Assembly: GCA_013396525.1 (NCBI GenBank)
Contig: VWYX01001214.1
Location: forward strand, 62,001 to 126,000
Source: Chaetorhynchus papuensis
Taxonomy: Eukaryota > Chordata > Aves > Passeriformes > Rhipiduridae
DNA length: 64,000 nt
Reading direction: 5' to 3'
The notes under the pieces were generated by a model. The model did not search any database. It saw nothing but the letters and a program-made list of their open reading frames with translations, and was not told the origin of the DNA. Made by a program: the position numbers and the translations under genes. Shown here piece by piece: positions 52,401 through 62,427 of this stretch (its first letter is position 1; each line of letters opens with the position of its first letter).

Positions 52401-55400
52401 TCACCTGGAAATGCCTGGGTCAGCAATCAAGCTCTCAGTGGGTTCAGAGCAACCAGCAGTTGGATTGACATTGCTTTCTAAGCCGTGCAGAGGTAAGGTT
52501 CCCCCCGCCTCCAGTTGACAGGTAAATTTAAGTGACTGCTTTACCATGTAAAATGCCTGCCTCTCAGTTCAAGGTCATTTTTCTTCAATCCACAGTTAGA
52601 GGTATATGGCACATTAAGTCCTATAATTCTCCTGTCATGGTGGAGAAGGGGGGGAGCTTTTAAGCCTGTGCAGAGCACTCGGGGTTACAGGAATAAATAT
52701 GGCTTTATATAGCAGCCTTCACATACAAGATATCTCACAGTGGTTTACAAAGTAATGAGTCAGGTAATAGGGCTGCAGCAGCTGTGCAGGTACACACACA
52801 CAAAATTAATGCTCAGAAAACAGAAGTCCTAATTTTTTGATTCTCTTTATTTGCTCTTCTGCAAAACGTGACTGCAGCTTCAGCCCAACTAATGAGCATC
52901 AGTGGCTTCTGCAATTTAAAACACCCAGGTTATTTGACATTCCAGTTTATTTTAATTTTCAGATTAACTCTATGATTAAAGCTCCCCATTAACTATAATA
53001 CTGTTCAAGCAAAAGTGGAAAAAATGCATATACCTCCCTGTCTTGGCTGCACTGTAAGGAAAGTCTCCTCGCCTGATCTCTAGTACCACAATTTGCAATT
53101 AGTTCAGAATCACACAACTATTTGATGTGCATTCCCCTTTCTCTCCCCCATCGTTAGCTGTTGTAAGCAGACCCTCAAAGGCTGATTATCGAGTGTTCTG
53201 AGGACTCCATCGTTTTTTGTGCTGGCACCAGTAAAATATATATTGTAAGTAAAAATATATTTGTCTTTGAAACAAGCTGTATCTTGAGATGCAACCTGAT
53301 ACACTCAGTTTTGTATATATGCTCCTTTCTCAGGTTCCATGAACAAATGGACTCTCTTGTTCCTCTTCTCATCTGAGTCACCTAATCCAGCAGCTGTGGA
53401 TTAAGTTGTTTTGGAAAAATGTGCTGGTTTTCTGTAGACACACTTTTCCTGACTGACTGTAATCAGCTAATGAGAGCCACACAGAACAACTAGGCTGAAA
53501 GGGAACATGGGAGGTCACCTGGGCCAGATTTCTGCTCAAAGCAGGCTCAATGCCAAAATTAAACCAAGCTATTATGCTTTTGTCCAGTCAGGTCTTGAAG
53601 TCCTTCAGTGATAATAAAGAACCCTTCAACCTCTCTGGGGAACCTGCTCCAATGGCCAATTAGGTGGCATTAGCCTCCATTTCCGTGGGCAGAAGGATAC
53701 CAGGTGGGACAGACGCTTTCAGTGAGACTCGAGTGGTGTCTGTCTAGTGGTGAGTTCTGAAAGTACCAGAGTCACGTTGGGCTCTCAGAAATCCACATTC
53801 CAGTTACTCCTAAAGGCACAGCCTTCAGAACACTCACCCGGAGCTCTAACTACCTCCTTTGCTTCTGCTCACACTATTTCTGGAAATCTGGCAAGGGATT
53901 TAAATCAACATTACACCATTTTTCTGCCTCAGCTGTTCTGAAACTTTCTGCAGTTCTCTTAACTTGTCAAGCAGCTTCGTCAGCACAACTTTGCTGCAGT
54001 ACTTTTGACGGACACCAGAGACAACAGTAACTTTGTGCAACAAGGTTTTTGTAATTGATTTTGACAAGGAATTTAATCGCTAAATTCTGACAGAGGCCGA
54101 GTTCCTCTTCCCTGAGCTTCCTGGCGATACCGGCTGGGCAACCAGGACAACTTTTGGATTCGTACCCCTCTTCAAAGGATCATCTCATTTTTTATGCTTA
54201 TGCTAAAAGGGGGGGGGGGGGGGAACTCTGAGAGATTTCATTTTTTTTGTTTCTTAACTGAAACTAAGTGGCATGGCAGAAGCTGACATAATGCAACAGT
54301 GATGGATGGGTGGATGGAGTGAGTCTTTCACTGCAGTGACTGAGTCCCAGGACTGAGGCAACCAGTTATGAGGGATAAGCACCTTCCCATCAACTCCTGC
54401 TTTTATTCCTGGCAGGCTTTTTTGGCACATTCTCATTTTATAAACAGTCCTGGAACAGCGTCTGTGTAATGAGCTATGCTCTGTAACAACAAGCATTCTA
54501 TTTTAGAGTAACAATTAGAAATGCTTGTAGAATAGAAATGCTAAATGAGACATGCAAAAACATACACACAACCTGAAAGGCAGGGAGGGAAGAGAATGAG
54601 CCATTCTCAGCAGGGCAAACAGTACAGCCAAAGCTGTGAAAATTAAAAATATATGACTGACAACTACAGCTTTCCAACATTAACTATTTTTCATCAGAAA
54701 TATTAGCCAAGTGGAAATGACATGAAAATCCAATCAGTGGTTGAAGAGTTAAGATGCTGCATTGCCAGAGAGCACACATTGCTACAACTGAAGTAAATGT
54801 AAAACTTACCAATGCTTCAAGTTATGCACTGCTTTATGTATACACCTTTCTATACAAAGCATCATAAATAATGCAGTTGAACTTGTCAATAAAAACACAC
54901 AGTAAGCGCAATATGCTTAGTGAGAGCACAAAGCAATTCACAGTATTACATATTTTCAAAATTCTGTCTGTAACATTAACGCCTCAGTCCATTCCCACAG
55001 GGGCAAACCTCTACCATCCACCTTTAACTGAAATTGTATTTTTATTTAATTTTTCTAGCAACAGCTGGGATACAGGATACTTCAGCAGAATTTTTCTGTT
55101 TTTACAAATGTATCATGTGTTCTCCATTTGCACTGGTTATCACAGCAGCAGTGAAAACACTAATTATTTTAGTGAAGGTAATTATTCTAGCTATTATTTT
55201 GGTGAAGTGATTCTCCTAGTGAAGGAAGTGGAAATAGCAGGCTCTTCATGAACAGGTTCACTACAGCCCCAGCAACTGAATGCTATTAACTTGCCTAAGG
55301 CCACTCAAAGTCAGTAGCAATGATGGACCAGGAAAATGAGACTCTTCTCCTTCCAGTTCTGTCTTTAGCTGAAGCTCCAGATCACTCCATCTCCTTATTA

Positions 55401-58400
55401 GCTGCTGTAATTACCATGTGCTCTAGTGGAGCTCCTGCTGTTTAGTTTCTCATAGGCCACTTTATTATGCAAGTATATATAGGCTCTTCCTTTTAAGATG
55501 CCTAAATCTCATTTTCTGTGCACTTATAACTTGGCCACAAATTCACATCAAGTTGGAAAACGAATTTACCACCTGGGATTCCTGTCTTCTGAAGATACTC
55601 CTTGTTATTATAATAGGTCTGTATCCTTGGGTGTCAGCCTCAGGCAAGAAGGAGCAGGAAGCTGACTAATGGAGTCTTTTTATGAGAGCCACAGGTGAAA
55701 GGACCTAAAGGTGGGGAGGGAGAATCTTGCCTCCAACTGTCATCTTTTCCCCCTCACGTGCTGAGGGAGACTAAACATTTGAGAATGCAGAAGAAGGATA
55801 AAGAAGAGAATGTTGATTCACTATTTCCAAGATAAGCGAAGTTTCTTAGAAGTGAGTCAGTTTTTTCTCATTCAGAAGGAAAAGTCTGAAATGATTCAGA
55901 AACAAAGCTGTCATCCTAACTCGTCCTGCACGTGACCTCTAGCTCTTAAGACAGAAACAGAAGACAAAGGGAAAATGAGGAGTTATACAGGCAAACAAAT
56001 TACAGCACAGCCAAACAGAGATGGACTTCACAAAGAGTTTCAGCTTCTATAAATACAGAGCTGAATGGAATTCTCATATCACTACAATTGCTCCTCCTGC
56101 CTCCCTGCCCCAGCAGTTGTTTCCCACTGGTCCCTCAGCTTAAACTTCAAAGCTACACGACCTAAAGCTGAAAGACATTCACACTGTGCAGTGTCCATGC
56201 CGAGGGTGGGGAGGCGTTGGTGGCATTTAAATACCACAGTTGAAATTTCTTCTCCAGTTTACGTTGGCTCTGTATCCTCCATGTAACAAAACTATTGCAA
56301 GTCCCCAACTGAAATCCTCCTGACACAATCTCTCACCTGGCCACTCACAGCACAGCCTACTCACACAAACATTGTGCTTTCCCTTACTCAGCTGCAAGAG
56401 CTTTTCTGTTCCACAGATGCCGTTTCACCCCTGCCAGGAATCCAGCCTGGCTTATCTGTAAATACAGTTTTTGCCTGGATGTCCCTACAGACGAAGCAAG
56501 GGACTGGAAATCACAGCTCAGAGCTGCAATGTCGAGGCGTTCTCAGAAGCCAGAGAGCAACAGTTTGACAAACATGGCAGCAATTACGAGGATGCAGAGC
56601 TGGAACTGTTCTTCACATTCCTGAGCAGACAGATAACACCAGAGCTGGTCCTGTAACGGTCTCAAATTCCTCTCACGTGATTTTGTGGAACAACTGAACT
56701 CCACACAGCAGAGCTGTAAGTCTCAGCAGCACTGCTGTACACAGTTACTGTACAAGGTTTCACTCGTATCATTCAGTATTTCTCCCAGAAAAACATTTGT
56801 TTCCTTACAGTCCCCAAAGTAAGGATACTGTAGGATAGAATCGTATTACCAAGTTGTTGGGGTTTTAGGGAAAAGAATTAGTGGCAGAGACAGAACAGTA
56901 CTCCCGGACCTCCAATTCACATTCCAACTGCATCTTCTCATATGATTTTTCAAAGCCTTCAGTTCCAACCCTAAACTTAAAATTTATGTTCTACATATTC
57001 AAATTTAACAGATCCATAAAGATCACAAAAAAGTTTTCACCTGTAGAGCACAGCTCAGCAGGCCAGGGAGCAACTCATGCACGTGTCCACCAGCTCTGAA
57101 CAAATAACATGGAACATAAGAAGCAGAGAAGATTATGACAAAAAAGGCAGAGGATTCCAGTACAATTAGCAGTCAGCTATGGAAAAAGTGTGTACACAAG
57201 AAAGGAAAAATCCACAGGTGCCTGCTCTGAATTCCTTGAAAATATTGGGAAAAAGAATGGGAATTTAAAGGTACCAGACTAGAGAAAGTTTGGCAAGGCC
57301 AGGTTCCATATGGGAATTTTCCTACTCAAGGCAATAAATTTTCTCTGACTCAAAGCACTGGAAGACAGATGAGAAATCTTTCACTGCTTTGTAAATTATG
57401 AAAAACACATGGGACCAAAATGAATACTCAGCTTAGTAAAGCAACAGAAATGAGAGATACTTAATAATTCTGATAGGAATTCTCAACAACGTGCATGAAA
57501 TACTCAGAAGATGTTAATACAAGAACATGTGACTTGCTCTCACAGAGGAGATCTTGCCAGTCCCCGAATTTCCACCAGCAGGCACAGGAGGGGTGTGGAT
57601 GGTGCCATTAATCAATCAGTTCTACTCACTTATTCACAATACAACAATCAAAATTAATGATGGAAGGGAGCTGGAAAGGGCAGGTGAGTGCTTGAGTCAA
57701 CTTGTAAAGATTTAAAGAAAGCAAATTAAAGCAGCAGTGAAATGTGAACCGCAGCCAATCTTAATTACAAACTAAAGCCAGAGTAAAGTGAAGTTTCTCT
57801 CTCCTTCCACTACATGTTGCCTTTAGCTGAAGACAAATTGCTAGCACTTTTGTAATCTACTAAGTTAAAGTCATTACCCTGACAGTGCCAGGAAGTCTAA
57901 TTTCCTGGAGCAGTAATACAAAGATTTATAAGGGAATTTAAACACTCACCTTCTGGAATAGAAAATCTATCATCAGCATGAGGCTACATGGAAAGTGACT
58001 GACGATTTCAGATAATGGAGAAGAAGAAATTCACCTGCTGACAAGTTCATCCAAAATCTCATTCCCTGCCTACATAGGCTGCTGGCCAAGGTAAGTGCAC
58101 ACACAAAGCTGAGCTTTCAAATAAATTCAGCTTTTCTGTGATGTCCCCACTGCAACAAAATAGACTTCTTCAATTACAAACATTTTAACACTAGTTCAGT
58201 ATTTCAGCACAATTCTCTCCTAAACTTATGTTCCCATTAAATGGAACTAAACTTAAGTAATCAAAATGGAAAAGAGAAATTAATAACCACTTTAATAACT
58301 GCTTCAAAGGAGAAAATGAGCTAGTTCATCCACCCGGCTGAAATGTACCTGCACATCTCGTTATGGCTGAAGACTTTCAACTCCCTAATGAGACAAACTG

Positions 58401-61400
58401 AAATGAGAGCTGAACTTCAACACCCAAAGCTCCTTAGAGCAGCTGCTGTTCTGCCCTCAGACGCATGTGCACATAAACAACAAGCCATGAGATCTGTTTA
58501 AACCAGACAGCACAGAGGTCTGGATTTAATTAGGAATAAACTAACGCTGATTCCATATAAAAAACTGTTCTGCTCTTCTGGACTTTCTCCTCCCATACTC
58601 CAGCACTGAGGAGCAGAGGTGGACAGTCCAACACCTCCCCACAGGAGGATTAAATGCTACTACTCCTGTAACATCTTTGGGGGGCTGACACACATCAATC
58701 CTGATTCTGCTCAGGAAACCTTATTGCAGAGGTACTGCCATCTGAGACACCGCCTTCCCCTGCACAGATATGATTAATCCTGATCTTCCCCCAGTGCCTG
58801 AGCCTCCTGCCACTATTCCTGCTCAGAAATAAGGACTCTGTGAACAAAGCACAGGAGTTGTACTACGCTATGTATTTAATGTGTACACAGGAGAAATCAG
58901 CGCTGTGGCAGTGCAGAAGAGAACACGCTGCAGAGGAGGCAGCCAGCACCACTATCACTGACCTACTTTAGACTGGGGAAGGGATTTCAGCAAGAATTCA
59001 AACCCCCCCACCCCCCCCAAAGCAGCAATTTTTGAAAGTCCTAAATTTAGCAAGGTTCTGGGGACAGCATTCATAATTTCTTGTCAGTACTGTTCCCTTC
59101 TCTATGCAAGCTCATATAACTTTCTCCCGGAATTTATCCTCCCTCTCTCTTTGACTGTCAGGAAAAAAATATGCTCCTTTCAACAAAGAGGAAACAAGAA
59201 GCTTCTCTTTCACAATCTTTCCTCACGAGGACAGCAGTACTCTGCACACTGCCAGGGCATATACATTTATTTTTTAATATCAGATGAGACAGCTTCTGAA
59301 AGCACTGCAAGTTCTCCCGTCTGACATTATCCAGTTTACCACAGATAACAACCCTGAACTGGAAGCTTTCCCCTGCCAGAATGCCTAGCACATAAAATTA
59401 TTAAAGGCTTAGAAAAGGTTTCAGGGCTGCTCAAATGATGTGCTGCAGCAAAACCTGATTCCCATTAAAAAACCAGGAGCCATCAGGAAGAGACTCTAGT
59501 TCATCACTCTGAAAAAGAGAACTGCCTGCCTTCATTCATTCCTCTCCAGAACAAGTAAATTCCAGGGGGGGAAAAAGTAACATACTAGCATTTGAACTAG
59601 GTTACAACTCACAGGAGCCTTTGGATTGTTCAGGATATGAAGATTTTCCTAAGATGTACCAGCAGGACAGATGTCCTGAAGAAGGACTGAGAAACCTCTG
59701 CATCCTGCACAGACATTGCCCACAATCTGCAGAAGTTTCTGGTTTTATGATGTTTGGCTACAGGACAGGTAGTGATTCCTACCATTAAAGTAATTTGGAG
59801 TCAAAATGAAGTTTCCAGAGCTGATAGAAAATAGGTCTGAACTACCTTGCTGCTGCTAGTTCATGGTTTTTCAAGTGACCATAAGCACACTCCCAATTAA
59901 GCTCAGTGGCCATACCTAAGAGTATCTCGTAGGGAAACCACGATGTCAAGTTCTTGAGATCACATCTTTAGATCCACCAGATGAGCTCTAAGGATGTTGA
60001 CTACAAGATTACAGGAAACTTAACACCACCACATCCCACTATTTGTTAACTACCACAATGCTCATTTGCTGCATTGCATGAACAAATCTTATTACTGCAG
60101 TTGCATTTGCTCACAAAGATTCCAGCTGAAAACTCACTTTAATACGGCTTTAATAATACATGAAAGAGATTAATCTATAATTGTTGATTTTTGAAATAGC
60201 ACTTGATCATGTCACTCAATCTGAGTGCTTTTGATCATTAAAACTTGCATGATTTTTCCATCTTGGTAACGAGGTTCTGCCTCAGCTGAGAGCTGATCTC
60301 ATCAGAGCCAATTATACTCCATAGCAGAGATCTGACCAGGGCTCTTAACGGTTTTAAAACTGCAATTTTATTTTCTTTATTTTACTGAACAATTCAAAGT
60401 TCAAGCAACCTTGTTAGAACCTTTAGTATCCAGGAATTCTCAAGTAAATGAGATGCTTGGCAGGAAACTACTGGTAAAAAAGTGAACAAAAATGCATCAC
60501 TGTCTTGGTTTTTTTACTCTTAGCACACAAGTCAATAGTTACTTATGCCTTTTTTCATGTCAAAGTGCTTTTTTCAAAATGATGTGGGCTTAATCGCCTG
60601 ACCTTATCTAGCATGAGATATGTAATCTGTTTGACTTTGATTAAATGGGGATATCTCAAAATTATCAAACAACCTCTTCAAGAGATTTCTAGCAACTGAG
60701 TACGATAACAAGCTGTGTAAGCTCAGAGACAGATACATCTCCCATCAGATCTGCACATCATTTCTACCATTAAGAGCCACAGGAAAGATTTTTATCTTAT
60801 TTTAAAGAAAGCTATGCAAGATACATTTCCTTGCAGAAATTCTTGATTTCCATCTTTTCCCTTTAGTGGCACCTACATTCCAATCACATTTAGAAAGGAA
60901 TGCAAACGCTGAAGCCTTTGCTATATTTTGCATTCCTTTCTTTTCCTGCATCATACAGGTGACTCCTTGCTCTGCACTGTAATCAACTCCCAGCCTGAAC
61001 TGATGGCAGCCAGTGAAGGTTGGTCAGGAGAAGTTTCCTGCAGCTCTCTAAACAGGATGGTACTGCAGCTTCTAAGAGGTACATCGGCATCTTGCATTAT
61101 TTCACAAGATACAGCAGATTTTGTGCAATAATGCACCAAATGAAAATCAGTGTTTAGACGTGAGACTAGAAACTGCATCCACTATAAAGTGTATCTGTAA
61201 ATAGATTCATCTACATATTAGGATTAGTTTGCATATCATCAATCAGAGCTTCCCTGTGAATCTGAGTGCAGCCCCGTGTCTGTATAATTATTACACCATT
61301 ACTGACTATCAGAACATCTCCAAGGATCTCAGACACAGCCTCTGTTGTTGCTCCCAGTTAACAGCAAGGAAACTGAAGCACAACTAAGTGGACTGGACCA

Positions 61401-62427
61401 AGGTCAGCAAAAGAGCATAACTCGGGTATTCCAAGTCCATGGATCTCTCCACTGAGTCACATCTCTCTTTATACTCCCCAAAATTCTCTGAGTGATGTGG
61501 GAACAGTTTAAAATTTTTCTTCTGAGGAATACTCAGGTAGTTCTGGGTATTCACAGCTCATTAAGGTGAGGCTGACAGGGTGGCACCGCAGCAGTTACCA
61601 TGACAATGGCTGGATCTTTGCAGAGGCATTGCACACATTTCAAATCAAAACCTGTGCAAGTCTCAAAACACCATCCAATGCTCTCAGAATTCTGAATAAA
61701 CTCCAAATCACCTCCTAATCTCCAATTAAAAGAAGTAGCATGCATGCAAGAAGGAAATGCAGATTGTGAAAGATTCCACCTCTGCCAGAGCTGAAATACA
61801 AAAGCACAAGGCAGAAGAATTTTTCTGTGAACCTCCCAGATTCTGGAAAACTGCAAGTACTGCTCACTACAGACACGGAGGAATATTGTGTTCAGGGGAA
61901 GACTGACTATCAGTAAAGGGAAAAAAACCTCAATCCCTGCTGTCATCCAATTCCACAGAACGCTCAAAAATGACAGAGACGCCAGGGAAGGGAGAGGGTT
62001 AGTGCTAAGTACCCTCACCCAGTGCACTTCACAACTCCTTACAGTCACATCTGGTGCAGGTGGGTTGCAAATGGAGCTGTAGAGGAGATCTTGCACTCAC
62101 CCCTCTCTGAAGTTATAATCACCTAACACCAAATCAGACAGGCTTCTATGAGATTCCACCAATTCAGCAGTTTTATATAAAAGTCATATCCAGTATTGAA
62201 CACTAGATAACAGCATGCACAGATATATCCATTATTTCAATTAAGTGACTACAAAAGAAAGAGATCAGCCTGATATGCCCATGTCTCAAGTCCCTTTAAG
62301 AGCCTCCAGCTCCCAAGCTAGTTGTTATTTCCAAAAGCACAAACATTAGCATTACCTTTTGCTGCTTCAGACCGCTTAGGCAAATCAAGTGTATCAAAAT
62401 TCCTGTCCAAATCTCCATTCTTCTTTC
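25391..62427 (-). CDS. ARVCF: ARVCF, p120-family armadillo catenin (3' half, 9 coding exons, partial at 5' end)
   Basis: Minus-strand exons 62356-62427, 38407-38534, 37280-37430, 35710-35902, 34455-34566, 33771-33861, 32628-32681, 27400-27491 and 25391-25492 join in phase to 330 residues plus a partial first codon. ARVCF binds the cadherin juxtamembrane region at adherens junctions and also shuttles to the nucleus. Fragment residues about 25-218 are the last armadillo repeats (LEAAAGALQNLSAGNW, VVRAVSIALRNLSMDRR, VVAVLNTIHEI, SYKELRNALQKDGW). Residues 219-330 are the tail, ending in DSWV, the class-type PDZ ligand of this family. Exon lengths and order match human ARVCF (962 residues) almost residue for residue. 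The human-like DSTLPLVDKS, GSRDMIPMDELGP, ASEKEPLK and PQPVDSWV blocks separate it from p120, delta-catenin and p0071. The 5' half lies beyond 64000. Confidence 0.96.
25493..27399 (-). other. ARVCF: ARVCF intron before last coding exon
   Basis: 1,907 bases, phase 0, gt..ag on the minus strand. No nested feature supported. Open frames here, such as 25559-25879 minus, lack family matches. Confidence 0.8.
27400..27491 (-). CDS. ARVCF: ARVCF exon, tail segment ASEKEPLK
   Basis: Acceptor tttctcctcag, donor AAA|gtgagc. Encodes GYSTIDHRDKERKYKSSDNA and GDASEKEPLK (fragment residues 268-297). It is two residues longer than the human segment. The basic stretch DKERKYK resembles the basic run in the human tail. 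If the donor is not used, reading continues into the intron for ten codons to a TAG. Confidence 0.94.
27492..32627 (-). other. ARVCF: ARVCF intron
   Basis: 5,136 bases, phase 1. Contains a 23-base T run at 32279-32301 and A-rich tracts at 30960-31000 and 32450-32472. No nested gene is supported. Confidence 0.8.
32279..32301. repeat. homopolymer T run (23 bases)
   Basis: Uninterrupted T tract, A-rich on the ARVCF strand, within an intron. No element body or target-site duplication could be seen beside it. Confidence 0.9.
32628..32681 (-). CDS. ARVCF: ARVCF exon, GSRDMIPMDELGP
   Basis: 54-base exon with acceptor cttctgttttgtag and donor CCAG|gtaaat. Encodes NEKSGSRDMIPMDELGP (fragment residues 250-266), nearly identical to the human EKTGSRDVIPMDALGP block. 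Both boundaries split Asp codons. Confidence 0.94.
32682..33770 (-). other. ARVCF: ARVCF intron
   Basis: 1,089 bases, phase 1. Holds three copies of tctgctttgg at 32891, 32941 and 32969, two of them within a 16-base direct repeat (32937-32952 and 32964-32979). Confidence 0.8.
33771..33861 (-). CDS. ARVCF: ARVCF exon, DSTLPLVDKS
   Basis: Encodes SVSAAPKGSKGTAGRSGYDD and STLPLVDKSQ (fragment residues 219-248). The acceptor tctcgtag at 33862-33863 was chosen because it keeps phase 0 and gives exactly the human segment length. A second, better-looking acceptor (tttctgcag) lies 13 bases further in and would shift the frame. Confidence 0.9.
34455..34566 (-). CDS. ARVCF: ARVCF exon, last armadillo repeat
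   Basis: Acceptor ttgcaaatcag, donor CAG|gtaaaa. Encodes QSPRETKAASHILQMIWSYK and ELRNALQKDGWNKSHFQ (fragment residues 182-218). The upstream acceptor was chosen because SSQSPRETKAASH then matches human SSQSVREAKAASH in length. A second AG exactly 12 bases inside would give a shorter in-frame form. Confidence 0.93.
34567..35709 (-). other. ARVCF: ARVCF intron
   Basis: 1,143 bases, phase 2, gtaagt donor. Nothing else supported. Confidence 0.8.
35710..35902 (-). CDS. ARVCF: ARVCF exon, armadillo repeat region
   Basis: Acceptor ccttatgtag, donor AAG|gtaagt. Encodes fragment residues 118-180: SYAMGELVRNLPSRQQ, NLEEDTVVAVLNTIHEIITD and NARSLIQTQGIQKLVAI. The LEEDTVVAVLNTIHEI block is diagnostic of ARVCF and its p120-family relatives. 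Confidence 0.95.
35903..37279 (-). other. ARVCF: ARVCF intron
   Basis: 1,377 bases, phase 1. Nothing else supported. Confidence 0.8.
37280..37430 (-). CDS. ARVCF: ARVCF exon, armadillo repeat region
   Basis: Acceptor gtcctgatcag, donor ATAG|gtatcc. Encodes fragment residues 67-116: WSTYIRATVRKERGLPVLVE, LLQSDSDKVVRAVSIALRN and LSMDRRNKDLI. It is more CpG-rich than its flanking introns, as expected for a conserved coding exon. Confidence 0.95.
37431..38406 (-). other. ARVCF: ARVCF intron
   Basis: 976 bases, phase 0, gtgagt donor. Nothing else supported. Confidence 0.8.
38407..38534 (-). CDS. ARVCF: ARVCF exon, armadillo repeat region
   Basis: Acceptor ccccacctgcag, donor ACG|gtgagt. Encodes fragment residues 25-66: FELLYQPDVVRLYLSILTES and QNFNTLEAAAGALQNLSAGN, ending WT. 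It is close to identical to human ARVCF in this segment. Confidence 0.96.
39993..40014. repeat. (TTTA)n microsatellite
   Basis: About five tandem TTTA/TTAT units inside the large ARVCF intron. Confidence 0.8.
43135..43156. repeat. (GT)n microsatellite
   Basis: Eleven uninterrupted GT units, about 150 bases from the CpG-dense patch. Confidence 0.9.
43290..43445. promoter_or_regulatory. CpG-dense patch in ARVCF intron
   Basis: About 155 bases with a high density of CpG (roughly a dozen) and high GC, against a CpG-poor intron. It may be a small CpG island, such as an alternative internal promoter or enhancer, or just a local GC-rich stretch. No TATA box, exon or start codon context that I trust is associated with it. 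Confidence 0.3.
43523..43551. repeat. (GAAA)n microsatellite
   Basis: Purine-rich tetranucleotide tract directly downstream of the CpG-dense patch. It produces the lysine/glutamate-rich part of a spurious plus-strand frame. Confidence 0.9.
52690..52790. repeat. possible ancient interspersed repeat fragment
   Basis: The phrase around ttcacatacaagatatctc and ggtttacaaagtaatgagtc resembles a common amniote old-repeat sequence (catacaggatctcaaagcgctttacaaa type). Divergence is high and I cannot name the family. Confidence 0.3.
53485..53665 (-). mobile_element. CR1-like LINE 3' fragment (degraded)
   Basis: The plus strand reads ggctgaaagggaacatggga, then gctcaaagcaggctcaat, ggtcttgaagtccttcagtg and acctctctggggaacctgct. 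This is the usual order in the reverse complement of avian CR1 3' ends (ggttggaagggacc, then cttgaacacttcc, then ctctgggcaacctgttccagtg). The element is therefore on the minus strand. It is truncated, with no coding capacity and no terminal octamer repeat visible. It is the main sequence clue that the host is a bird or another sauropsid. Confidence 0.75.
54209..54223. repeat. homopolymer G run (15 bases)
   Basis: Uninterrupted G tract in the ARVCF intron. Length in the assembly may be unreliable. Confidence 0.9.
55255..55370 (-). repeat. possible ancient MIR/CORE-SINE-like fragment
   Basis: Contains ttaacttgcctaaggccact followed by a gcagagctggga-like region and then ccttccagttctgt. The order resembles the reverse complement of MIR-type elements (taagtaacttgcccaaggtcacacag). 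Highly diverged, so a guess. Confidence 0.3.
58991..59019. repeat. C-rich tract
   Basis: Two C runs (7 and 8 bases) separated by a single A, flanked by A-rich sequence. Confidence 0.85.
61370..61470 (-). repeat. possible ancient MIR/CORE-SINE-like fragment
   Basis: Contains aaggaaactgaagcacaact and gaccaaggtcagcaaaagag, resembling the reverse complement of MIR (ggaaactgaggcacagag, cccaaggtcacacagc). Highly diverged, so assignment is tentative. Confidence 0.35.
62356..62427 (-). CDS. ARVCF: ARVCF exon, DRNFDTLDLPKR (first visible)
   Basis: Acceptor tttgcacag, donor AAAG|gtaatg. Encodes KKNGDLDRNFDTLDLPKRSE and AAK (fragment residues 1-23), matching human KKDGEMDRNFDTLDLPKRTEAAK. Two leading bases complete a codon begun in an upstream exon that lies outside the window. 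Confidence 0.95.

Larger units (their letters stand above)
38535..62355 (-). other. ARVCF: ARVCF large intron (about 23.8 kb)
   Basis: Phase 1 intron splitting the Gly codon of AAKG|F. I see no conserved exon of ARVCF or another gene inside it. The longest open frames (48255-48845 plus, 61551-62096 minus, 43204-43698 plus) have no splice support and no recognisable protein. It contains a CR1-like fragment, several microsatellites, a CpG-dense patch near 43.3 kb and a few stretches resembling ancient SINEs. Confidence 0.8.

Noticed and set aside
61551..62096. 181-codon open frame on the minus strand, on the ARVCF strand close to a real exon
   Set aside because: It is out of context with the ARVCF phase, overlaps a MIR-like relic region in part of its surroundings, and shows no armadillo or other family motif.
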